The notes: generated from the sequence alone by a model not told the origin. A stretch of 64,000 nt of DNA from Balneola sp. (GCA_017643645.1 JAEPNB010000009.1:94600-158599), one strand, 5' to 3'. Counted from the stretch's first letter, positions 9,105-18,931 are shown. Program-made: numbers and translations.

Positions 9105-11228
9105 GTGGCTAAAAAAATACGGGTTTCAAAACTACTTCTATTACTTGGAATTTGGTTAGTATTGTCTGCTAACTCATACAGCAATGTATTTGCAGATTTT
9201 CAAACGTTCCACAGTGATACCAATCAAGTTAAGTCAATGTTTTCAGACATTGAAGACTTAATGGATGTAGGTAACTTTACAATAGCTTATCAAAAATTAG
9301 ATTCCGTAGATTTATTATCTGAACAATTTGATTATGAATACGGATTAGCATTTTCCGGTGTAAAACGTGCAGAAATATTACTTATAACGAAACAGATCGA
9401 TTCTGCTCTTATTTCCATAAATAAAGTTATAGATCATTTTCCTGACAGCAAATTACGCTTCAACTTTTATAATACACAGGCAGCCGCTTACAATTATAAA
9501 GGACAGTCTAAACTGGCAATTGAGTCATTCAGAAAAGGCTTAAACTTTATCGAATTGCTTCCTCCTGAAAAGAGATCCAGATCTATTGCAGCCATCCATG
9601 TAAATATGGCCGGAGCTTATCATAAGCTTGGGGACAGATCCAATACTATAAAAAATTATCTCGAGGGATTACAGTTTGCAGAATCCACAAAGGATTCTTC
9701 GTTTTTAACAATCACACTGAATAACCTTGGAGATACATACAATTCTTATTCAGAATATGACCGCGCTGAGTATTATTTAAAAAGAGCAGAGACTATAGCA
9801 TTACAAAATAACTATAGACCCGACCTGCTCAGAATCTATTTAAATCTGGGTAATACTTACAGCAATAGTAAAAAATACGACGAAGCTTTAAAATATTACG
9901 AACAGGCTTTAGCTTTAAATAAAGAAGTAAGGCCAAATACTCCACCTTTTCAGATCGTCTATAATCTGGGAGTTCTTTATACCAACAAAAGGCAGTTTGC
10001 AAAAGCTAAAGATGCCTTTGAAGAATCTTTGCAGTACTCCATCGATCTTAAAATCCCTCAGGGATTGTATTTTAATTATAAAGGATTAGGCGATCTGTAC
10101 GAAAAATTTTCTCAGCCTTACACTGCAATTAATTGGTATCAAAAAGCACTTGATGTTGCTACTGATCTGGAACAAAATCTATATATAGTTCAGCTTCATG
10201 AAAAACTCTATTTAACTAACAAAAAAGCAGGAGAAACCGCTCAGGCTCTGAAAGCACTTGAAAATTTTAAAGCTCTTTCAGACAGCATTGCAAAGAAAGA
10301 ATCAGATGCTGCTCTTTCAGAACTGGAAAGTGAAATTGAACTGAACAGACAAACAGAAATCAACCGTCTCCTCGAAGAAAAGCAAAGGATTCAGGAACGA
10401 CAGTTAATTCTGACAAGAAATCTTAACGTCGCAGCAGTAGTAGTTATCATTATCATATTAGCTCTATTGTATGTGGTTTTCAGATCGGGAGCTGAACGTA
10501 AAAAAGTAAATCTGATCCTGAATAACCAAAAAGAAGAACTCGAAGAACTTAATCAGACGAAGGATAAACTTTTCGCTATTGTAGCACACGATCTTCGCTC
10601 TCCAATGGCGTCGCTTCAAGGCATATTATATATGATCAATAACAGCGATCTTTCTCTTAAAGAAGCTAAAGATTTGGTAATGAGCCTGGAACCTACCCTT
10701 CAAAAAAATATAAATACATTAGATGACCTTCTTGCCTGGGCCAGAAAACAAATGTCAGGAATTAGTTTAAATCCTCAGAATATTGATACCAAGGTGGTTA
10801 TTGATGATGTAATTTCTAAACAACTTTTTGAAATCGATGCCAAAAAATTGACGATTTCGAATAAAATCCCTGGCAACACAATTGCTTTTGTTGACCTGAA
10901 CGCTTTCAAACTCATTATTAGAAATCTACTTTCTAACAGTGTTAAATTCACTCAACCTGATGGCTCAATAGAATTTGATTGTACTGAAGGTAATGGTTCT
11001 GTTACTTTCAGTATCAAAGACACCGGTATTGGGATTCCCACAAATCTACGTGACTCGATCTTTAAAAATAAGTCAAAAACACGCCTGGGCACTAACATGG
11101 AATTGGGAAATGGTTTTGGCTTAAGCTTATGTAAAGAATTCATACAAAGAATGAATGGCGAAATTTACTTTGAAAGTGAAGAAAATGCAGGCACCACCTT
11201 TTTCATAACCCTTCCTAAAAAAGGATAA
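9105..11228 (+). CDS. TPR-containing sensor histidine kinase
   Basis: 707 residues from a GTG start. An N-terminal hydrophobic signal/anchor (~8-30) precedes about seven tetratricopeptide repeats (~35-400), a coiled coil (~395-430) and a transmembrane helix (~433-458). The cytoplasmic kinase follows: HisKA with phospho-acceptor His495 in IVAHDLRSPMAS, then a HATPase domain with N box NLLSNSVKFTQ, G1 DTGIGIP and G2 GNGFGLSLCKEF. The TPR region should lie outside the cytoplasm and sense a protein or peptide partner (inference). No response regulator or receiver domain is adjacent, so it is an orphan kinase. Confidence 0.94.
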   Translation: MAKKIRVSKLLLLLGIWLVLSANSYSNVFADFQTFHSDTNQVKSMFSDIEDLMDVGNFTIAYQKLDSVDLLSEQFDYEYGLAFSGVKRAEILLITKQIDSALISINKVIDHFPDSKLRFNFYNTQAAAYNYKGQSKLAIESFRKGLNFIELLPPEKRSRSIAAIHVNMAGAYHKLGDRSNTIKNYLEGLQFAESTKDSSFLTITLNNLGDTYNSYSEYDRAEYYLKRAETIALQNNYRPDLLRIYLNLGNTYSNSKKYDEALKYYEQALALNKEVRPNTPPFQIVYNLGVLYTNKRQFAKAKDAFEESLQYSIDLKIPQGLYFNYKGLGDLYEKFSQPYTAINWYQKALDVATDLEQNLYIVQLHEKLYLTNKKAGETAQALKALENFKALSDSIAKKESDAALSELESEIELNRQTEINRLLEEKQRIQERQLILTRNLNVAAVVVIIIILALLYVVFRSGAERKKVNLILNNQKEELEELNQTKDKLFAIVAHDLRSPMASLQGILYMINNSDLSLKEAKDLVMSLEPTLQKNINTLDDLLAWARKQMSGISLNPQNIDTKVVIDDVISKQLFEIDAKKLTISNKIPGNTIAFVDLNAFKLIIRNLLSNSVKFTQPDGSIEFDCTEGNGSVTFSIKDTGIGIPTNLRDSIFKNKSKTRLGTNMELGNGFGLSLCKEFIQRMNGEIYFESEENAGTTFFITLPKKG

Positions 11229-11337
11229 ATGAAGGCCGATATTTAAAATAAATAAAAAGCCACATCCTAATTCAACATTAAGCTTTTCATTTCTTATCTT
11301 TAGTCTTCTCAAGAATCATCCAAATTCGGAGTTTTTA

Positions 11338-12840
11338 ATGAGCGACAAACCTCGCGAGTATTGTGGAATTTTTGGCATCTTTGATCATGAAGAAGCTGCA
11401 CTAACCACATATTACGGCCTGCATTCTCTTCAACACCGCGGCCAGGAATCCGCCGGAATTGTTACCAGTCATTACGACAAAGACAAAGAACGCATGGTTA
11501 TGCCTTCTTATAAAGATTTCGGACTAGTGCTTAGTGTGTTCGACAAACCCAAGATCATGAATAAGATCCTTAAGGGTCGCTCCGCAATCGGGCATAACAG
11601 ATATTCTACTTCCGGGTCTTCTAAAAATCCGGCTAATATCCAGCCTTTCAGAGTTCATTACAGAAACGGAAATCTGGCCATCGGTCACAATGGCAACCTC
11701 TCTAATGCCAAACAGATTCGATCCAGATTCAGGAAAGAAGGAGTTCTATTTCAAAGTACTTCCGATACCGAATTGATTCTTCATCTGATTTCACACAGCT
11801 TGAAACAGGATCAGATGGGACAAATAATGGACGCTCTGCATCAAATTGAAGGAGCCTATTGTCTGGTAATACTGACTGATGATAAATTGATCGGTGTAAG
11901 AGACCCGAACGGATTTCGACCATTGGCTTTGGGAAAGAAGGACGGTAAATTTTGCCTTGCAAGTGAAACCTGCGCTTTTGATATCAACAATGCTGAATAT
12001 ATACGCGATGTAGAGCCTGGTGAAGTGGTAGTTATTGATCAGGAAGCTTCTGATTCCGGAGAAGTTAAATCATACTTCATTGAACCAAAGGAAGGCACTA
12101 AAACAAGCCAGTGTATTTTTGAATATGTTTATTTTTCCCGTCCGGATAGCATGATCTTTGGTGAAATGGTTGACAAGATCAGAAGAAATTTAGGACAGGC
12201 TCTTGCAAAAGAACACCCGATTGATGAAGTGGTCACCATTAAAGATTCTTCCAAAAAGCCTGTTATCATTTCGGTTCCTGATTCCAGTAATACCGCTGCA
12301 ATCGGATACGCAAATGAGAATCAGAAAATGGGACACGAGTGTAAATATGACATTGGCTTGATCCGGAACCATTATGTAGGAAGAACATTTATTTCTCCCG
12401 GACAAAAATCACGGGAGCAAAAAGTTCGTACCAAATTCAATCCGGTTCGTGGTGTCATTGAAGGAAGATCCGTTATTATTGTTGATGATTCTATCGTAAG
12501 AGGTACCACTTCCCGTTTGTTGGTTGATATGATTCGTGCCTGTAATCCTGCAGAAATTCACTTTTTGGTGAGTTCTCCTCCAATTATCAGCCCGTGTTAT
12601 TACGGAATGGATTTCCCAAGCCCGGAAGAGCTTATCGCCAATAAATTTGAACGAAATGTAGATAAGATCGCTGAAGAAATAGGTGTAGACAGTTTAAGAT
12701 ATCTATCCGCTGATGGATTAGTAAATGCGGTTAAAGAAGCAAATCCGTCAGGTCATGATTATTGTACGGCTTGCTTTACCAGCAACTACCCTGTCCCTGT
12801 TAATTTTGGTGTTGAAAAGGAAGAGAATGAACTTGTTTAA
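11338..12840 (+). CDS. purF: amidophosphoribosyltransferase PurF
   Basis: 500-residue enzyme of the first committed step of purine synthesis (PRPP + glutamine to phosphoribosylamine). The nucleophile Cys9 in YCGIFGIF follows a short eight-residue propeptide, so maturation by propeptide removal is expected. The PRPP loop is VIIVDDSIVRGTTSR. Iron-sulphur ligands of the Bacillus type are present: C259, C420, C476 and C479 (CTACF), indicating the oxygen-sensitive FeS form. It overlaps engB by 14 bp. Confidence 0.98.
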   Translation: MSDKPREYCGIFGIFDHEEAALTTYYGLHSLQHRGQESAGIVTSHYDKDKERMVMPSYKDFGLVLSVFDKPKIMNKILKGRSAIGHNRYSTSGSSKNPANIQPFRVHYRNGNLAIGHNGNLSNAKQIRSRFRKEGVLFQSTSDTELILHLISHSLKQDQMGQIMDALHQIEGAYCLVILTDDKLIGVRDPNGFRPLALGKKDGKFCLASETCAFDINNAEYIRDVEPGEVVVIDQEASDSGEVKSYFIEPKEGTKTSQCIFEYVYFSRPDSMIFGEMVDKIRRNLGQALAKEHPIDEVVTIKDSSKKPVIISVPDSSNTAAIGYANENQKMGHECKYDIGLIRNHYVGRTFISPGQKSREQKVRTKFNPVRGVIEGRSVIIVDDSIVRGTTSRLLVDMIRACNPAEIHFLVSSPPIISPCYYGMDFPSPEELIANKFERNVDKIAEEIGVDSLRYLSADGLVNAVKEANPSGHDYCTACFTSNYPVPVNFGVEKEENELV

Positions 12841-13423
12841 CGGTAAAGCTAAATTCATAACCAGCGCTACCAAAATTGAAGAATGCCCCCCGGATGAATT
12901 TCCGGAAGTTTGTTTTGCAGGTCGTTCCAATGTTGGAAAGTCTTCGTTGATAAACGCAATTGTTAATCGTAAGAATATTGCCCGTACTTCCAATGTGCCC
13001 GGTAAAACCCAGCAAATGAATTACTATCAAATCGGAGATGATTGCTTTTTTGTAGATCTTCCGGGATATGGCTTTGCCAAAGTGCCTAAGAAGGAAAGAG
13101 AACGCTGGGGACGTAATATCAGACAGTATTTATCTGAAAGAGAAAGTTTGAGGCTTATTCTGTCAGTGATAGATGCGCGCCACGAACCTTCTGCCCTTGA
13201 TCAGGATTTCTTTTACTGGCTCGCATCCAACGAAATGCCTTTTTGCGTGTTGATGTCTAAAGCAGATAAGCTTTCGAATAACAAATTTGCTCAATCAAAA
13301 AAGGCAGTTAAAAATATTCTGTCAGAAATGAATATTGAAGTCCCTGTTCTGGGCTACTCAGCCAGTTCACGAAAAGGAATCCCTGAAATTCAGGAATTGA
13401 TTCAGGATTTCATCAAAGAATAA
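12827..13423 (+). CDS. engB: ribosome-biogenesis GTP-binding protein YihA/EngB
   Basis: 198-residue TrmE-Era-EngA-EngB-family GTPase needed for 50S subunit assembly. G1 is GRSNVGKSS (residues 32-40), G3 is DLPGYGFA, and G4 is SKADK. The reading frame stays open upstream to 12725, but family length and the conserved N terminus put the start at ATG 12827, inside the last codons of purF (14-bp overlap, likely translational coupling). Confidence 0.96.
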   Translation: MNLFNGKAKFITSATKIEECPPDEFPEVCFAGRSNVGKSSLINAIVNRKNIARTSNVPGKTQQMNYYQIGDDCFFVDLPGYGFAKVPKKERERWGRNIRQYLSERESLRLILSVIDARHEPSALDQDFFYWLASNEMPFCVLMSKADKLSNNKFAQSKKAVKNILSEMNIEVPVLGYSASSRKGIPEIQELIQDFIKE

Positions 13424-13445
13424 CTTATACCCCACTCAATTTAAA

Positions 13446-15035
13446 ATGTCATTCAAAGTACTTTTACTCGATAGCGTAGACCAAGTTTGTGCACAGGTTT
13501 TTAAATCCAGAGATATTCAAGCTGATCAACCCGGAAAACTTACTGAAGAAGAACTCTTTGAACGGATTGGAGAGTATGACGGAATGGTAGTAAGAAGTGC
13601 TACTACTGTAACTCCGGAATTGCTTGAAAAAGCAACCAATATGAAAGTTATCGGTCGTGCCGGTGTGGGAGTTGATAATATTGACATCAAAGCGGCAACT
13701 ACAAAAGGAGTACTGGTAATGAATACTCCTGATGGAAATACAATTTCTACTGCCGAACATACTTGTGGAATGATCATCGCTTTGGCACGAAATATCCCTA
13801 CAGCAGTTTCTACTGTGAAAAGCGGAGGATGGGATCGTAAAAAATATATGGGTACTGAAGTTCATGGAAAAAAGCTGGGAATTGTAGGCCTTGGTAAGAT
13901 CGGATCAGAGGTAGCGCTTAGAATGCAGGCTTTTGGAATGGAAGTTTTGGCTTATGATCCATTTGCTACTAAAGAACATGCTTCTGAAATGGGAATTCAA
14001 TTAGTTGATATAGATAGCCTTTTAGGAACTGTTGATTTTCTTTCTGTTCATACTCCTCTTACTGAAAAAACGAAAGGATTGGTTTCTCTGAAAAATGCAG
14101 CTAAACTCAATAAAGGAATCCGTTTAGTGAACTGTGCCCGTGGTGGAATTTATGAAGAATCCGATTTACCTGAATTACTGGATTCCGGTGTTGTTGGTGG
14201 GGTTGCACTGGATGTGTATTCTCAGGAACCGCCAACTGAAGAACTCTATAAAGTTCTGGAACATCCCGGTATTATTTGCACTCCACATTTGGGAGCATCA
14301 ACTGAAGAAGCACAGGAAAAAGTAGCTGAGCAAATAGCTGCTCAAATGTCTGATGCGCTGGAGAACAAAAACTATAAAGGAAGTTTGAATGGCAAGTCCA
14401 TTTCGCTGTTAACGAATGCGGAAGTACAGCCCTATCTTCAACTGGCAGAAAAACTTGGTGCTATGGCTGTTCAGCTTTCTCCCGAACATGCCAGTAGTCT
14501 GGAATTTGAATATTCCGGAGATTGTGCAAAATTCGCTGACGTGTTAACCGACGGTATCCTAAAGGGAATGCTTACCAATTATGTAGAAGATTCCGTAAAC
14601 CTGATCAATGCACGACATTTTGCAGATGAACGCGGATTTTCTATCAAAGAAATTCTTTCCTCCAAAGGAAAAACTTTTAACGATGTGGTTACTATTAATT
14701 TTGCTGAAGGAGCTGAATACCGCAGTATCTCAGCATCTGTTTTTGGTGATAATGATTACAGAATTGTTCAAATTGATAAATACGGAATTGAACTTCGTTT
14801 AGAAGGTGATATCATTATTTATCAAAATCAGGATGTTCCGGGCATGTTAGCTTCTGTAAGCGGAGCCTTGGCTAAGCAAAGCATTAATATCGGAGCTCTT
14901 GGATTAGGAAGAACTGAAAAAGGCTCGAATGCCATTACCGCTTTAACTATAGATAAAAAGCTTGAAGATGATGAACTGAAAACCATTAATGAACTAAATG
15001 GAATTCAGCATATCCGATATGTAAGTTTTTCTTGA
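13446..15035 (+). CDS. serA: D-3-phosphoglycerate dehydrogenase SerA
   Basis: 529-residue long-form PGDH, the first enzyme of serine biosynthesis. The substrate domain flanks a Rossmann NAD domain (IVGLGKIGSEVALRM at ~148). Catalytic Arg232 (NCARGG), Glu261 (QEPP) and His281 (TPHLGAS) are present. An ASB-type intervening domain (~315-450) and a C-terminal ACT domain (~455-529) follow, the latter suggesting serine feedback control. It lies 22 bp after engB and may be read from the purF promoter. Confidence 0.98.
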   Translation: MSFKVLLLDSVDQVCAQVFKSRDIQADQPGKLTEEELFERIGEYDGMVVRSATTVTPELLEKATNMKVIGRAGVGVDNIDIKAATTKGVLVMNTPDGNTISTAEHTCGMIIALARNIPTAVSTVKSGGWDRKKYMGTEVHGKKLGIVGLGKIGSEVALRMQAFGMEVLAYDPFATKEHASEMGIQLVDIDSLLGTVDFLSVHTPLTEKTKGLVSLKNAAKLNKGIRLVNCARGGIYEESDLPELLDSGVVGGVALDVYSQEPPTEELYKVLEHPGIICTPHLGASTEEAQEKVAEQIAAQMSDALENKNYKGSLNGKSISLLTNAEVQPYLQLAEKLGAMAVQLSPEHASSLEFEYSGDCAKFADVLTDGILKGMLTNYVEDSVNLINARHFADERGFSIKEILSSKGKTFNDVVTINFAEGAEYRSISASVFGDNDYRIVQIDKYGIELRLEGDIIIYQNQDVPGMLASVSGALAKQSINIGALGLGRTEKGSNAITALTIDKKLEDDELKTINELNGIQHIRYVSFS

Positions 15036-15050
15036 AAAAGGTTTCTTAAT

Positions 15051-15084
15051 AACTCCATCAGGGTTTAAAACCCTGGCGGAGTTT
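15051..15084. repeat. REP-like palindrome, AACTC-TCAGG family (copy 1)
   Basis: AACTCCATCAGGGTTT and AACCCTGGCGGAGTT form an almost perfect stem around AA, 15 bp after serA. A related palindrome with the same AACTC...TCAGG arms occurs at 52921-52956. There is no U tract, so it is not a standard terminator. Confidence 0.75.
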
Positions 15085-15123
15085 GTACCTGATAGAATTA
15101 GTAAATACATACACATTTATTTT

Positions 15124-15513
15124 ATGGAGCTTTGGAAAAAACTTTTCTTACTATTTTCCGGCTGTATCTTTCTGATGATTACATGGGTGATTTTTAACTT
15201 ATTCCAAATTCCTGAAAGAACTATTCAAACAACAACGATTAACGATATATCTCAACCTTTTTCAATTTCTTTTTTTGCTCCTGATTCCCATGAATCTATA
15301 TCTAATCTTGAACTGAAAGTGCAAAGTAATATTAATGGGAGAGCATCCTTAACTTTAAGTAACCCTGACACTTCTTTCTCAGAACTCTATGTATTGAATT
15401 CTGATTCATCGACAGTAAAATATTCGGGCGATTGGTATAGCAATTCTTTTAAGCTAAAGTACATTCCTCAAGATTCGACAACAGGAACACTTTCGATTAT
15501 TTATTCTTTTTAG
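15124..15513 (+). CDS. hypothetical membrane-anchored protein
   Basis: 129 residues. One transmembrane helix (~8-30) is followed by an extracytoplasmic, beta-rich domain of about 95 residues with many Ser, Thr and Asn. No family was recognised. The coding region has normal local base use and a clean ATG; it is convergent with mnmD. Confidence 0.65.
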   Translation: MELWKKLFLLFSGCIFLMITWVIFNLFQIPERTIQTTTINDISQPFSISFFAPDSHESISNLELKVQSNINGRASLTLSNPDTSFSELYVLNSDSSTVKYSGDWYSNSFKLKYIPQDSTTGTLSIIYSF

Positions 15514-15585
15514 TTCGATAAATAAACACACCCCTAAATCCCTTCTCAAAAGGAGACTTTATTTCTTTCAAAGAAAGTCACCCAA

Positions 15586-16362
15586 TCAGCTATCAAAGTC
15601 TCCATTATTGAACCGCTCGATAAGTCGTTCTTCGTTTATCCTTTTAAAATCGGTTAGATTATTTTCAGATAGAGAAGCAATTGTCATTTCTCTCTTGCCT
15701 AGCGCACCTCTCGCTTTGGCCAGCTTCCATCCTGCTACTGCCATAGCTGCCCTCGCTTTTGAAGCGGCACAATATGTGCTTAGTACGGCTTCAGCATGAG
15801 CAAGCGATTTAAGTTTTCCGAATGCTTCGGGGGTCCATAATTCTTCATTCACTTCAGGAGAAAAGGCGTCGTGGAAGAAGAAATCAGCTTGTACTCCTTC
15901 GCCATTTAAATTCTCAAACTTCCCTATAAAAAGGAACAGAGTCACGTCAACATCAGGTAATGTCTTAATGATATTCATCCCCTTTTTAAGGTCTGTGAAT
16001 ATATTTTTCAAAACCGATTCCAGTTCTGCAAAATCCGAAAAAGAGGCGAAGTTGAGTTTCCCGGCTTCATCAGCTGAAATTGGAAAAGCTTCCACACTGT
16101 GAAATTCAACTTTAGAAGTGCACTTCCCTGAGAGATAATAATCCAGCAGCAAAAGGAAGTTTAATCCGGTTCCAAATCCGGTTTCGAAAATAGTAACTTT
16201 CTCGTTATGAACTAAAGCTTCCGGTACATTGGACGTTTCGAAAAAAACGTACTTACTTTCGGAAACAGAGCCGTTTGGATTGTGAAAATACTGATTATAG
16301 GTATTGGAATAAAGTGTGGAAGAACCGTCTTTTGTTATGTGATGATCAGGGCGTTCACTCAT
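15586..16362 (-). CDS. mnmD: tRNA 5-methylaminomethyl-2-thiouridine methyltransferase MnmD
   Basis: 258-residue SAM-dependent methyltransferase equivalent to the N-terminal half of MnmC; it completes mnm5s2U at the wobble position of tRNAs. The SAM site is ETGFGTG (60-66) and the characteristic DAFSP motif is at 165-169. The FAD-dependent MnmC1 half is absent, as usual for stand-alone MnmD. Its start overlaps the end of the upstream DUF4097 gene by 8 bp, so the two are probably translated from one message although no functional link is known. Confidence 0.93.
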   Translation of the reverse strand: MSERPDHHITKDGSSTLYSNTYNQYFHNPNGSVSESKYVFFETSNVPEALVHNEKVTIFETGFGTGLNFLLLLDYYLSGKCTSKVEFHSVEAFPISADEAGKLNFASFSDFAELESVLKNIFTDLKKGMNIIKTLPDVDVTLFLFIGKFENLNGEGVQADFFFHDAFSPEVNEELWTPEAFGKLKSLAHAEAVLSTYCAASKARAAMAVAGWKLAKARGALGKREMTIASLSENNLTDFKRINEERLIERFNNGDFDS

Positions 16363-17629
16363 TCTTATTGATCGATACCGTTCCGTATCCTGTTTTGGCT
16401 ACTACTTCAACTCCACCTTTGCCAATTTTTCCTATGATCTGGCTTTTCTTTTTGCTTCCATTGAAAGGAAAGGCTTCATCGATCTCTACTTTTGTGCCGT
16501 TTACGTTCAGATCAACATTAACATCAGCAGGGAGAAAAAGATCGATCTGTCCGGCTCCGTTTCTGGCTTGTATATCTCCGCCAATCCTAAGAAAACTCAG
16601 CTTGATATTTCCTCCGCTTGAAAATGCATTCGTACTTCCCGATAGATCTTTACCGGAAACATTTCCACCGGATGTACTCATTTCCAGATCACCTTCAAAA
16701 TTAACGGCTGATAAATGTCCACCCAAAGATTTCAATGAAGCATCACCTCTTGAATCTGACAATTTTATATGTCCACCTTCCGTAAATGCTGTTATATCAC
16801 CGGAAAGATCCTTCAAAGTTATATGACCACCTGAAGTTTTGCATTCTATATCGCCTTGAAAGTTTGTCGCTTCAATATGTCCACCACTTGTAAAAGAAGT
16901 AACATCCATTGAGGACGGGATATAAATAGTGGTTTGAACCTGAATATTTGAATCGTTGCTTTTAGTATTAACTACTCTGAGTTCGGCAGAAGAACCGTTC
17001 TTTTTTGTAGATACAGACACCGTTTCTTTCAATGACTCTTTTGTAGCTATATCTCCTGAAGCTTTTACAGTTATAGATGCTTTAGTGTTATCAGAACCAA
17101 CCAATACAATTGAACCTGATGTTAACTGAACAGAAAGATCATCCAATCCTGTGGCATCAAATTCTTCAGTAAATGCATACACTCCCGGCGATACATTGCT
17201 CCATTCGCCCGGAGTTACTTTATACTCTTTTTTAAGCATCAACAGACCTTCAGCCAGATCAATGTTGATTGAAAAGCTGTCATCTTCCAGCTCTTTTAGA
17301 GCAGCATCTAATTCATTCATCATTTCCTGCTTAGCTTCTTCGGGAATTAATGCTGCTAAGTTTTTCAATTTCTCAAGACCATCCAGGGATTTCAGTTCTT
17401 CCAGCTCTTTAAGTTCTTCCATCTTCGCAAGTTCTTCAACATCAATAACCGTTACACTTCTGGTAGAGGTTTTTGATCTCTCTGATGGTGTAGCTTTTGC
17501 TGTTGCCCTTGCCGAATACCGTTCTTCATCGTGTGAATGTTTATTATCATCAGCTTTTGAAGTGATAATAATAGCCACAAGTAATAAGAACAGACCTGCA
17601 ACAATTATTTCCCAGGATCTATTTTTCAT
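16355..17629 (-). CDS. DUF4097-type beta-repeat envelope protein
   Basis: 424 residues. An N-terminal membrane anchor or uncleaved signal (~7-26) is followed by an acidic Leu/Glu/Lys coiled-coil-like stretch (~70-125) and a right-handed parallel beta-type region (~170-424). That region has tandem ~20-residue repeats built on SGGHI/SGGNI plus GDI (for example SGGHIEATNFQGDI, EGGHIKLSDSRGDA). The pattern matches DUF4097 (putative adhesin/auto-transporter-like) proteins, often tied to envelope stress; the role here is unknown. It overlaps mnmD by 8 bp. Confidence 0.85.
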   Translation of the reverse strand: MKNRSWEIIVAGLFLLLVAIIITSKADDNKHSHDEERYSARATAKATPSERSKTSTRSVTVIDVEELAKMEELKELEELKSLDGLEKLKNLAALIPEEAKQEMMNELDAALKELEDDSFSINIDLAEGLLMLKKEYKVTPGEWSNVSPGVYAFTEEFDATGLDDLSVQLTSGSIVLVGSDNTKASITVKASGDIATKESLKETVSVSTKKNGSSAELRVVNTKSNDSNIQVQTTIYIPSSMDVTSFTSGGHIEATNFQGDIECKTSGGHITLKDLSGDITAFTEGGHIKLSDSRGDASLKSLGGHLSAVNFEGDLEMSTSGGNVSGKDLSGSTNAFSSGGNIKLSFLRIGGDIQARNGAGQIDLFLPADVNVDLNVNGTKVEIDEAFPFNGSKKKSQIIGKIGKGGVEVVAKTGYGTVSINKNE

Positions 17630-17741
17630 ATTTTTCTATTTGAATACACAAAGATTCCTTACGCTCGCTTTAATCTAAAGTTACAGATTTGATAGCTAAG
17701 TATATATATTATTCCTTCATCTAATTTTATCCATAAAAAGC

Positions 17742-18929
17742 ATGAACCTTCATAATAAAATAAAAGAGCTCACTAAAAAATTTCATCAGGAAATGATCGA
17801 AACCAGACGGTATTTGCATCAACATCCTGAAGTAAGCTATAAGGAATTTGAAACAACAAAGTTCATCAAATCTAAGCTTGATGAACTCGGAATTCCATAT
17901 GAAAGCCCTTTGGAAACAGGTTGTGTAGGAATCATTGAAGGAAATAAGAAATCAGATCGTGTTATTGCGCTACGTGCCGACATCGATGCTCTGGCAATGA
18001 CTGAAGAAGGAGATTTCAAAAAAGATTTCTTTTCACAAAATGAAGGTGCTGCTCATTGCTGTGGACATGACGCTCATACTTCTAATTTGCTAGGAGTTGC
18101 CCGAATTTTGACGGAATTGAAAGATGAGATCGAAGGAACCGTACTTTTAGTTTTTCAGCCCGGAGAAGAAAAACTTCCCGGCGGTGGAAAACTCTTATGT
18201 GATACAGGATTTCTTCAATCCAAAAATGTTGATGCTATTTATGGCCTTCATACTTCCCCAAGCCACAAACCCGGAACAGCTGCGATCAGAGTTGGGGAAT
18301 TCATGGCCAGTCCCGATGAAATTGACATTGTGATTACCGGAAAAGGCGGACATGCCGCCCGTGCTCATGAAGCTGTAGATCCTGTTGTTATAGCATCGCA
18401 GTTCATCACAGCAGCGCAAACTATAGTCAGTCGTTCTGTTGATCCAACCGAATCAGCTGTGGTTACGATCGGTAAAATAGAAGGTGGAACTGCTCATAAT
18501 ATCATCCCCGAAAAAGTACGGATGTATGGAACCGTACGAACTTTCAGTAAGGACACTAAAGATTTGATCGAGCAAAGACTTCACGATCTGTTAAAAGGGA
18601 TTACTGAAGCTCATGGAGGAGGTTATTCATTGGAATATCGCAGAGGCTATCCCGCTGTTATAAATTCTGAAGCTGAGACCATCAATGTTCTTGAAACAAC
18701 ACAGGAATTATTCGGAGCTGAAGCAGCAATTGAGGTTGAACGACCCAGTATGGCGGGAGAGGATTTTGGGTTTTATCAGGAGATTTTTCCGGGAGCTTTC
18801 TTTTTTGTTGGAAGCGGAAGTGAAGAGTCGGAGTCTACTTATGTTTGGCATCACCCCAAATATAATGTGGATGATCGGTTCTTTTTAACAGCAGCTCCGT
18901 TAATGGCAGCATTGGTATTGAAGAAATAA
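17742..18929 (+). CDS. M20D family amidohydrolase
   Basis: 395-residue zinc-dependent amidohydrolase/carboxypeptidase of the hippurate hydrolase/IAA-amino-acid hydrolase type, removing acyl groups from N-acyl amino acids. Metal and catalytic residues: Cys107-Gly-His109 in CCGHDAH, Glu142-Glu143 in QPGEEKLPGG, His170 in GLHTSP, and a C-terminal HHPKYN. A dimerisation lid lies at ~185-300. No signal peptide is present. It sits 2 bp before an FAD oxidoreductase, suggesting a two-gene amino-acid salvage operon. Confidence 0.94.
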   Translation: MNLHNKIKELTKKFHQEMIETRRYLHQHPEVSYKEFETTKFIKSKLDELGIPYESPLETGCVGIIEGNKKSDRVIALRADIDALAMTEEGDFKKDFFSQNEGAAHCCGHDAHTSNLLGVARILTELKDEIEGTVLLVFQPGEEKLPGGGKLLCDTGFLQSKNVDAIYGLHTSPSHKPGTAAIRVGEFMASPDEIDIVITGKGGHAARAHEAVDPVVIASQFITAAQTIVSRSVDPTESAVVTIGKIEGGTAHNIIPEKVRMYGTVRTFSKDTKDLIEQRLHDLLKGITEAHGGGYSLEYRRGYPAVINSEAETINVLETTQELFGAEAAIEVERPSMAGEDFGFYQEIFPGAFFFVGSGSEESESTYVWHHPKYNVDDRFFLTAAPLMAALVLKK

Positions 18930-18931
18930 TA

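Noticed and set aside
12725..12826. N-terminal extension of EngB by 34 residues
   Set aside because: It lies inside purF in another frame; EngB homologues begin near the MNLFNGKAKF start.
15530..15585. CCCCTAAATCCC...AAAGGAGACTTT stretch and TTTCTTTCAAAGAAA dyad as a terminator
   Set aside because: Pairings conflict and the loop is too small; at most a decayed intergenic repeat.
16275..16826. 183-codon frame opposite the DUF4097 and mnmD genes
   Set aside because: Reverse complement of repeat-rich coding sequence; both real genes are well supported.
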